From Synergistaceae bacterium (GTDB lineage Bacteria > Synergistota > Synergistia > Synergistales > Aminobacteriaceae), in the NCBI GenBank assembly GCA_018436595.1, contig JAHDLC010000027.1, positions 28,939 to 92,938 on the forward strand: a stretch of DNA of 64,000 bases. The letters are read 5' to 3'. Positions 17,381-26,300 of this stretch are shown here, in pieces. Within the stretch, counting starts at the first letter, position 1, and every line of letters starts with the position of its first letter. The notes below the pieces were generated by a model. That model had not been told where the DNA came from. It saw only the letters and a program-made list of their open reading frames with translations, and ran no database searches. The position numbers and the translations under genes were made by a program.

Positions 17381-18541
17381 TCAGTCCTCCGGGGGAGAGG
17401 AAAACAGGGAGAGGATCTTGCCGCTTCCCTTGAGACCCGACCCGGTAAGGACCGCCGCCACCGGGCGTTTCCCGCCTACCGAACCGTCACGGGAAAGCAT
17501 TTCAGCCGCAGCGCCGACAATGGCACTCGTGGGTTCAACGAAGTATCCTCTTCGGGCGAGCTTCACAAATCCGTCCCAGATTTCCCTGTCCGAAAAAGAA
17601 AGGACGGCTCCTCCGGTTTTTCGAACCGCAGCGAGGACGTCTCGCCCTCGAACAGGTTCCGCGGAGCTTATACCTTCTGCTATGGTTTCCCTCTTTTCCA
17701 CTCTCTCCGGAGAAGGACTCCCTTTCCTGAAGGCCTCCTCCAGGGGAGCGCAGTTTTTCGGCTGAAGGGCGAATATCTTCGGAAGGGTTTCTATTTCTCC
17801 GCTTGAAAGAAGTTCTTCAAAGGCCAGGGCGCAGCCGAGAACGAGGCTTCCCTGTCCGGCAGGAAGAAGAACAGCTTCCGGAGCGGTGAATCCAAGCTGC
17901 TCCCACAGTTCGAATGCGAAGGTCTTGATCCCGTGGGCAAACCACGGACTCCAGTTGTGGCTCCCATAGAATACGGTCTCCGCAGCCTTCTCTGCTGCCC
18001 TGGTCGTATCCTCCCTGGAACCGGGCACCCGCTCAAGATCCGCGCCGTAGGAGGCAACCTGGACACACTTCCCCTCCGAGGTGTAGGCGGGAACAAAAAC
18101 CCGGCACCGGATGCCCGCCCTGGCACAGTAAGCCGCCATGGAGGCTCCGGCGTTTCCTGAAGAATCCTCGATGACTTCGGAGATTCCCTGGTCCCTCAGT
18201 CTGCTTACCAGGTATGCCATCCCCCGGTCCTTGTAGGAGCCGGTAGGGCAGGCATAGTCCAGCTTGAGGAAGAGGTTCATGCCGTTCCATTCTTCCCGGA
18301 CAAGAGGGGTCCACCCCTCACCAAAGGACACTTTCTCCTCCGGTTTTTCCAGGGGAAGGGACGATGCATAGCGCCACATTCCCTGCTCAGCGGGACATAT
18401 TCGGCTTCTGTCCATAGGAGGAGTTCCGCTGAAGTCCGCAAGAAGCGGAGCCCCGCACACACACCTCCACAGAAGACTGTCTTCCCGGACCACCGTACCG
18501 CAGAGGGAGCATTGAAGCATTATTTTTCCGTGATTGGTCAT
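17381..18541 (-). CDS. thrC: Threonine synthase or related PLP-dependent beta-eliminating enzyme
   Basis: The 386-residue protein begins with a zinc-ribbon-like CSLC...CVC segment, as in many threonine synthases. It has the PLP lysine in TGSYKDRG (Lys104) and the phosphate-contact segment DSSGNAGAS. Threonine synthase converts O-phosphohomoserine to threonine; other fold-type II enzymes cannot be excluded. A perfect TATAAT at 18550-18555 lies nine bases before ATG 18541, so translation from 18541 would be leaderless; ATG 18520 is the alternative, with a weak CGGAA site. Confidence 0.8.
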   Translation of the reverse strand: MTNHGKIMLQCSLCGTVVREDSLLWRCVCGAPLLADFSGTPPMDRSRICPAEQGMWRYASSLPLEKPEEKVSFGEGWTPLVREEWNGMNLFLKLDYACPTGSYKDRGMAYLVSRLRDQGISEVIEDSSGNAGASMAAYCARAGIRCRVFVPAYTSEGKCVQVASYGADLERVPGSREDTTRAAEKAAETVFYGSHNWSPWFAHGIKTFAFELWEQLGFTAPEAVLLPAGQGSLVLGCALAFEELLSSGEIETLPKIFALQPKNCAPLEEAFRKGSPSPERVEKRETIAEGISSAEPVRGRDVLAAVRKTGGAVLSFSDREIWDGFVKLARRGYFVEPTSAIVGAAAEMLSRDGSVGGKRPVAAVLTGSGLKGSGKILSLFSSPPED

Positions 18542-18549
18542 AATAGGAT

Positions 18550-18555
18550 ATTATA
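18550..18555 (-). promoter_or_regulatory. -10 element at the start of the threonine synthase gene
   Basis: TATAAT on the minus strand places transcription start at about 18543, almost on the first ATG. No good -35 element is visible. Confidence 0.45.
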
Positions 18556-18667
18556 CGTAATTTTCCCCTTTCCTGCAGGGAAAAAATACGCAAGAATTTC
18601 AATGAAAACGCTGTAATTGAAAGACATTCCTCCGGGGTATTTCCCCGGAAAAAAGGGGGAGAACGTT

Positions 18668-19297
18668 GTGAAAAAAATACGGAGAATCCTTCCCGCCGTT
18701 TCTCTTCTGGCCCTTCTTTTCACGTGTGCTGCCGAAGCCGCCATAGACCAGGCCGCGGTGCACCGTGCATGGGCAAAAATTTCCGCAAAGTCAGGAATCG
18801 AACACAAGCCTGTCAACTTCGAGAACAAAAAAGAACCCAACGCCTGGGTGAAGTTTTCACCGGGGAATCACTCGGTTCATGTAACGACCGGACTGATGGC
18901 CATACTTGACGAGGAGGACGAAATCGCCGGCATCCTCGCCCACGAAGCGGGGCATATCCAGCTGGGACACTACAACAGCTCCGTGGGGCGCAGCCTGCTT
19001 TGGGGACTTCTTTTCCATGCCCTCGAAGGCAATACCGCAGGGGAAATCGCCGGGGGCGTCGGCATGGCCCTGGCGGAATCCGGCTTCAGCAGGGAACAGG
19101 AAGTGGCCGCAGACGACTACGGGATCAGGACCTCCGCCGCCGCCGGCTACAGTCCCTGGGGTCTCGTCCGGGCCATGGAAAAAATGAAGGCCGCCGGGTA
19201 CAAGACATCGCCGAACGGATTCAATTCCCACCCTCCCACTGAAAGAAGACTACTCCGCCTGAGAAACAACGCTTCGGCTATAGAACAGCGGAAATGA
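18668..19297 (+). CDS. Secreted M48-family metallopeptidase
   Basis: The 209-residue protein starts at GTG 18668 behind GGGGGAG. A signal peptide (about 1-25, AAEAA end) is followed by a compact gluzincin domain with HEAGH (92-96) as zinc site and EQEVAADDYG giving the third ligand, Glu145. M48 peptidases of this size act in the periplasm on misfolded or outer-membrane-assembly proteins (BepA/LoiP type). A TPR protein lies directly downstream, as in the M48-TPR fusion BepA, but a promoter-like element and a hairpin separate the two genes. Confidence 0.88.
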   Translation: MKKIRRILPAVSLLALLFTCAAEAAIDQAAVHRAWAKISAKSGIEHKPVNFENKKEPNAWVKFSPGNHSVHVTTGLMAILDEEDEIAGILAHEAGHIQLGHYNSSVGRSLLWGLLFHALEGNTAGEIAGGVGMALAESGFSREQEVAADDYGIRTSAAAGYSPWGLVRAMEKMKAAGYKTSPNGFNSHPPTERRLLRLRNNASAIEQRK

Positions 19298-19329
19298 AGG
19301 AATAACCAGAAACCATCGCCACTTTTGCA

Positions 19330-19362
19330 GAAGCGGGAGCCTGTGCTGCAGGATCCCGCTTC
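19330..19362 (+). terminator. Hairpin without U-tract after the M48 peptidase gene
   Basis: A perfect 9-bp stem (GAAGCGGGA at 19330 with TCCCGCTTC at 19354) has a 15-nt loop. No T-run follows; instead a TATAAT begins 5 bp later. It may be a weak terminator or processing signal. Confidence 0.4.
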
Positions 19363-19367
19363 CGCTG

Positions 19368-19373
19368 TATAAT
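19368..19373 (+). promoter_or_regulatory. -10 element before the TPR/giant-protein operon
   Basis: A perfect TATAAT lies 72 bp upstream of ATG 19446. A convincing -35 hexamer is lacking because the region is taken up by the preceding hairpin. Confidence 0.45.
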
Positions 19374-19445
19374 ATGGCCAATCTTCAGCTCGATTTTTTC
19401 AGACGTCTTATCGTACCCTTTCCGGGTGAAAGCGAGGTGGTCGCA

Positions 19446-20390
19446 ATGCATTTGACTGTGTCGGTCCTTGCGGCTCTGATCCTCTTTTCAATGCCGCTCC
19501 AGGGGGCGTCCGCAACAGAGGAAACGGTGACCGTGGAAGAGGAATTCATCCTCGAGGAGAATAGCCCAGAGGACGACAGGCCTGATTTTTACACAGGACA
19601 GGACAGCGACATCTTCGTTTCCGCAGAGGACCTGTTCGGGGCAGAACAAGAGCAGGAAGAATTTCAAAATTTCGACATGGATTATCCTCCCCATCCCGAG
19701 GAAGAGAAAGCCCTTGCGGCGGCCATGGAAACCCCTGATGAGCCGAACGTGCTTTCTCTCGCCATACTTCGGGCGCGCAAAGCATCATCCCTATTGGATT
19801 CCCTGAAGTCCGGCGAAAGAAAGACTCCTTCACAAGAAGGCCTGGATAACCCTCTTTATCCTGCCCTGGCCAACGCCCTTTCAGCGGCAGAACTTGTCCC
19901 GGATGAACCTGACTTCCTTTTCCTTGTCGCCCAGATCTACGCCGCCTTTGGTCCAAACCCCTTCACCCGGGAGCTAGCAGAGGAGGCGGCTGAAAAAACG
20001 CTTGAACTCGACCCCTCATATGCCGAAGCAAGGCTTTTGCTGGGAATCCTGCAGCACCAGAACAGATCATTCAGCCCTGCCATCGACAACCTAGAAAGGG
20101 CGGTTTCGGAAAAGCCGGCTCTGATGGATTTCCGTACGGCATCCCTTCTCGGTGCCGCCTATTTTCTCGAAAACTCTCTTCCCAGGGGTGAGCAGTTCTT
20201 TCGAAAGTACCTTTCATCCGGGGAGCCCAACGGCCCCGCCCTTTTCTGCCTTGGGGTAATCCTCCACGGGATGGAAAAGCTGCCGGAAGCCGGGGAAACG
20301 ATGAGGCTGGCGGCGGAAGCTTTTTCCCAGGACACGGAAAAGGCTTCCTATGCGCGTTCAGTTCTTGCTGAATGGACCGAAGGGAAGTGA
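19446..20390 (+). CDS. Exported TPR-repeat protein, partner of the giant secreted protein
   Basis: The start is ATG 19446, six bases after GAGGTGG (the frame is open from 19374), giving 314 residues. The N-terminus is a signal peptide (HLTVSVLAALILFSMPLQGASA). A very acidic linker follows (about 25-100), then helical repeats with the TPR-like spacing of Ala/Gly/Tyr residues, for example EEAAEKTLELDPSYAEARLL and FCLGVILHGMEKLPEAGETM. TPR proteins bind other proteins. The stop is 5 bp from the start of the giant protein, so the two are translationally coupled and probably work together in the periplasm. No enzymatic motif is seen. Confidence 0.7.
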   Translation: MHLTVSVLAALILFSMPLQGASATEETVTVEEEFILEENSPEDDRPDFYTGQDSDIFVSAEDLFGAEQEQEEFQNFDMDYPPHPEEEKALAAAMETPDEPNVLSLAILRARKASSLLDSLKSGERKTPSQEGLDNPLYPALANALSAAELVPDEPDFLFLVAQIYAAFGPNPFTRELAEEAAEKTLELDPSYAEARLLLGILQHQNRSFSPAIDNLERAVSEKPALMDFRTASLLGAAYFLENSLPRGEQFFRKYLSSGEPNGPALFCLGVILHGMEKLPEAGETMRLAAEAFSQDTEKASYARSVLAEWTEGK

Positions 20391-20395
20391 AGGAA

Positions 20396-23300
20396 ATGAA
20401 GACAGCGGGAACGAGGCATTACGGGAAATTCTTCTCTCTCTTTTTCCTGTTCACCCTGCTCGCCCTTCATCTCTTCTCCTTCGGCGGACAGGCGCTCGGG
20501 GCATCCCTCGAGGAGGAGATGCTGAGCGAACTGGGCAAGGTACGGGATAGTTTTGCGGCCTCTGAACCCCAAAGGGGTCAGTTTTCCGATGAAGGAAGTT
20601 ACAGCTCCGCACGGAAAAAATGGCTGAATGATTTCCAGAAGGCTTCCGACGGCGTTCGGACAATCTACAAAAACCGGGACGGCCGGTTCACCGAGATCAA
20701 GGACGCCATCAAGTCCGCAGGCATGGAAAAGGAATTCCTCAACTCAGGAAGCGCTCCGAAAACCCCGTCGAGCGACATCGACCTTACGGAAATGAAGCCC
20801 GGGAGCGCGAAAAAGCTGGCGAACCAGCTCAACTCGAAGGGCTACTCCATCAGACCGGACCCGAACGTGCCCGGACGGTACGTGGATCCGGCAAAGAAGC
20901 TCGTGATCTGGGAGACCCCCCCGAACCTGCGGACCGGGAGCCCGGAATGGCGGAACTGGGTGACCTCCCGGGCAGGCTCGGAAGATACCTTTTCCACCGC
21001 GGGCGGTCTCTTTGAGACCTCAGGCGGCAAGGTGGGCGCGAAAGACCCCGCCGGAGCGGTCCTCGACAACGTCAAAAAAGCGATGGAGGCAGGGATCGGA
21101 AAGAACCCCGCAGGCGGGGAGATCGATTCCAAGACCGTCGGCAAAAGCGTCAAGAAAGCCATGGAATGGACGGGCACGACTCCGAAAAAGGGTGAAGCGG
21201 CCGAATTCGCCAGGCAGGCGGAGAACCTGCGGAAAGGAAGAAGCTGGGAGGAAGCGGGTATAACAAGCCCCAACGATCCCCCGGAGGTGAAAAACAAAAA
21301 GATCCGGCAGTGGCTCGATAAAGCCCAGGATTCCCTGTCGAAGTCCTACCAGAAGGCCCAGAGGCAGAGCCAGAAGATCACGGACGGAAAAGTGAAGGAA
21401 CTCACGGAAATACTGAACAAAAAACCCCCCATGTCCAAAGCGGACCAGAAGACGTGGAGAAAACTGACGGACGAGCTCCATACAATCTCGAAAAGCAACG
21501 GTGAGACCCTGAGAAACATCGCGGAAAAGGCCCCGGAAATCGGGGGAAAGATCACGAAACAGCAGGTGCGGACAAACCCCGACGGCACGGTAACGGACCT
21601 GAAAACGGGCAAGACCATGACCAGGAGCCAGTTTGCGGACAGGACAGCGCCGGGAACAAAAAGAACAGTCCCGAAGGTGATCAAGCCCGAGCTTCCCAAA
21701 AAGCCGGCGGTTCCCACACCCCCTCCCCCGTCGAAGCTGGTGAAGGTCGGAACGGGCATTATTATGATCTACCAGGGATACGAAGCCCTCAAGGCATATT
21801 CCGACTACCTTGACAAAGCCGCACGGGAGGATCCGGAGAATTTCGGCCTCCTTACGGTCGGGAAAGGCATCGGGTACGGGGTGGCGACTCTTTTCGGCAT
21901 TCCCGGGCTGATCCAGATGGGGGAACAGATCGGCCTCTCCACCCGGGAACAGTACCTCAAGGACCTTCGGGAGGGAAAGGAATGGCTTCTGCCTCCCGCT
22001 GTCTGGGCGGGAGCCTACGCTGCCTGGGAGTTCGGGAAGTCTGTGACCATAGGCCCGCTCATCTCCGGGGGCGAAGCGATCCTGGAAGGATACGGACTTG
22101 CCGGAGACCTCCTTGACGCCCGGAAAGCCGCCCAGCGGGCGCTGGACATGAAGCAGCGGCTTGATACGGCCTACAAACCTCTCTCCGACCTCATGACCCA
22201 TGTCATCGGAGGTCCTCTCCCGCCTATATGGGAGAAAAACCGCTGGAAATACTACAGGATATTCAAACCTATCCTCGACGACCCGGAAGCCCTTGATAAG
22301 CTCATGAAGACTCCCGCGGGGAAAGACCTGTGGAAATGGATGAAGGAATACAAGGACAAAAGAGCGAAGGAACTCGGCATTACCTTCGGCTCTCCCGGGG
22401 CGGACAACCCCGACGATAACGATAACATCGGGAAGGCTCTGCTCGCTCTTCCTCCCCAGGAGCGGGGGCTCTATCTCCGGGCGGCGGAAAAGGGAAACAC
22501 CTTCGTCATTAATTTCCTTTCATCCCGGAACAGGGGAGCCTTTGCCGAACCGCTGGGTCCGGAGACCCTGGGAGCCTTTCTCCAGGCTTCGAAATCCGAT
22601 GAGCGGGTGGCCTTCGAGGCTCCATTCTCCGAAGAGCAGAGAGCTGCTGCGGAAGAAATCTACAGAGACCTTCTGAAGGCTGTGGCGGAGACACCCGACG
22701 TGGCGATCCTTTCCTCCGGGTACGCAAAGGGAGCGGCGGCCCTCCTCGGCCAGTCCGAACCTGCCACCCTTCTGCAGCCGGGAGAAGCCGGCGAATCCCT
22801 CGAAAAGTTCAGGCTGCTCATCCTCCCGAGCGGATCCCTGTCAGACTGGAGCCTCTCGGAAACCTTCCGGAACGCGGTGGAAAAATACGTTTCCTCGGGA
22901 GGGACCCTGCTCGCTTTCTCCCAGCAGCTCGGGAAAGAATACGCCGTTCTGCCCGGGAAGGTGACCGCCTACGGATTCGCAGAAGACCAGAGCTGCCAGT
23001 ACGCCTCCGCACGGATCACCGCTTCGAACGGGGCATTTTGCTCCATGACGACCCCTACGCCGGATTTCAACGTGGACGGGTATTTCCTCGACTACCCGGC
23101 CGAAAGTGAAATATGGCTTTCGAGGACAAAAAACGACCAGCCCTGTATGATCTCTTTCTCCTGGGGCAAAGGACGGGTCGTACTGTCGACCCTGTACCTT
23201 GACTGGGCCGCGGGCAACCACCAGGGAACCGTCCATGAGCGGCTCTTCTTCAGAGACCTTGTCTCTTTCCTTCTCGACAAGGCCCCGGTCCTCACCCATG

Positions 23301-26300
23301 AGGGCAAAACCGTCCGCGTTGCCCTTCCGGAACCGGAAACAGGCGACCGCGGGATTTCCTTTTCCCCTCTTCTTTTCGGCCCGGACGGCGCCGAGATAGA
23401 GGTCTCCCCGCAACCCGCCGCCGGAAAGGAACTGGATCTTTCCCTTTCCGGAGTCCCCGGTTTTTATCGGCTCGGCGGCGTGTTCACCGACGGATCGGGA
23501 AAGAAAACGGGAGAGACTTTTCCCAGGACGCGCTTCGGCCTGAGTGTCCTCCCGAAAGGCATTTCAGATGCTGGAAACGGCCAAAGGAACGGCGTGAGCG
23601 TTTCGGTTGCCAGCGACCTGGAGAACTACATCAGGGGGGCCGAGGGACGGTTCTCCATTCTCCTGTGGAACCGGGGAACAGAAGAAAAGACAGTCCGGAT
23701 CGACTGGAGGTTCCCCCACAACTCCGGAAGCGCACCGGGGGCGGAGAAAGAAAAATATGCGGGCTCGAACACCCTGGTCCTGAAACCGGAGATGCGGGAG
23801 ACGATCAACCTTTCCATACCCATCGTGAACACGGACGGCATCGACCGCCTGTGGGTCGATGTCTATGACGGCCGGACCAGGGAAAAAATCAGCACAGTAT
23901 CGAAAGGATTCTATACGAAGAGTCCTTCCGCCGAAATTTCCGTCCTCCTTTCCGGCCGGACGTTCCCGGAGGGAAGCGCGCTGAAGGGCGAGGTCACCTT
24001 CAAAAATCCCTTCAGGGCGAGAGGAACGGGCACACTGAGAATCAGGACCGCAGACTCCGCCGGGAAAACTGCCGTTGACGAAGAGATGGACTTCGAGGTA
24101 TCCGAGGACGGAGCAACCGTTCCATTCCAGGTTTCCCTCCCGGAAAACACTTTTTCCGGAGAGTGCTCTCTCCAGGCCTTTGTCGTTCTCAGGGGCACCG
24201 TAGTCGGAGTGGGAAGCGCCTCGTTCACTTACACCGGCAGGCCGTACGCCCTGAAGGGAAAGATCACCGACCGCATCACCGGGGCTCCGGTCTCCGGAAG
24301 CGAAGTCGAATTCCACCTCGGTGATACCTCCTTCAAAGGGAAAACCGACGGCGGCGGAATTTTTGAGGTTGATCTTCCCGACGGGCGATACAGTATCGAA
24401 GCCTCGGCCGAGGGTTTCAACATTTTTTCTGCCGATGCCGTTATAGCCCCGGAAGACAGGGCGGAATATCCCATAGCCCTTCTTCCCTTCGGCAAGGGAG
24501 AGGGTACAGGTATGGTCTCGGGACGGGTTTTCGACAGGGTAACCGGCGACCCCGTGCCCGGGTGCCTGATCGATATCTTCAGGGGAAATGAAAAGTACAC
24601 GGTACAAAGCGATGCCACGGCCCGCTATTCCCTGGCGCTGCTTCCCGGCGATTACCTGGCACGGTGTTTTGTGGAAGGACAGAGCTGGAGTTCATCGGAA
24701 TTTCCCTTCAGGATAACCGAGGGATGGGAGCAGCATCTGGACCTCTATCCCCCCCTGGGGAAAATACGGCTCAGGGTCCTGGACGCCATATCGGAAAAGG
24801 AGGTGGGGAACGTTTCCGCCATTCTCAAGACCGCCGATCTTTCAAAGGAAGACGGCTGGAATCGGGACATTTCCTTCGCCGTCAACGGCGGACCCACCGC
24901 CCTGACCGCTCCCGGGAGAAGAGCCCTGAGGGTTTCGGCCGACGGGTACAGGATGCTTGAAACGGAAATCCTTGCCGGGGAAAGGGCAGGGGAAAACCTC
25001 CTCTATCTGACCCCGAAGAAAGGGTCGCTGAAGGTCGTCTGTGCCGATCTCGTCAGCGAAGCTCCCCTGGCGGGGGTGGCCGTCTCCGCAGGGCGTCCGG
25101 GGCAGCCCGCCTCCGAAATGAAAAAGACCGGCGAGGACGGAGGGTGCATCTTCAGCCTCGAGGACGGACGGTGGGTATTTTCCGTCGAGGCTGAAGGATA
25201 CAGCACCCTGTCAACGGAATGGTACTCGTCGGTCCACCCCGAGGCGGAGGTGCCCGAGGTGAAACTGTATCTTTCCCGGGACACGCAAAAAAAACCGGGA
25301 AGCGCACGACTGGCCGTCCTCGACAGGATGACCAGCAGTCCGGTTACAGGAGCATCCGTTGAAGTGACCGCTCCCAGCGGCTTCCAGCAGGGAGTCACGG
25401 ACGACAATGGCCGTGTCACCCTTGCGATTCCAGATGGAAGAGTCGCTCTCAGGTTTACCCGGGAAGGATATGCGTCCCTGGAGACGGAACTGTTCAACAG
25501 CTACCTGGATGAGGCGGAAAGGGTGTTTTATCTCGACTCCGATTCCGCGAAAGCAGCGTTTCTCGTGAGGGACGGCATTACGGGAAACATCCTGGAGGGA
25601 GTTCGGGTCTTCAGGGTTGAGGGAGAGGCGGGACATGATCTTGGAATAACTGGAACGGGAGGAATTCTCGAGACGTCCATGCCCAGAGGCGGGTTCTCCT
25701 TCAGGTTTGAGCTGGACGGGTACGATCCTCTCATCACAGGCTTCCATATTTCAGGGAACGGCAAGGACGACAGGTCTGTGGAAGAGGTCTTCCTCTCCCC
25801 GCAAAAAAATCCCCATTCCTTCCGGGGAATAGTGAAAACCCCTGCGGGAGAACCTCTTCCCGGCGTTTCCATTACCATGAAGCAAAAAGAAACAACCATT
25901 TCACTCCAGAGTCTCGGGGACGGAACTTTTGCCCTGACACCGGTCCCTGGCCCCATCGATCTTACGTTTACTTCTGCCGGGTACCATGAACTCAAGACCC
26001 AGACGTATTTCTCCAGGGGCGTGCTGCCGCCGGAAGAGGAAGAATTCTTCCTCTTCCCCTCCGACAGCCCCTATCCAGATGCTCCCGGCAGGATACTGTT
26101 CAGCGCTATGGACGCCCTTACCGGAGAGCCTCTGAAAAGATTCAGCGCCTTTCTTCTCGACAACGGGTGGGCCGGATATCACAATGGGACGGCAGCCACC
26201 GAATCCAGGCCCGGTAACAGGAATACGGTCATACAATGCGAAGGCTACTATGAAACCGGTTCCTTTTATCCAACCGTCTTCCCTGGGAAAACGGTGAAAA

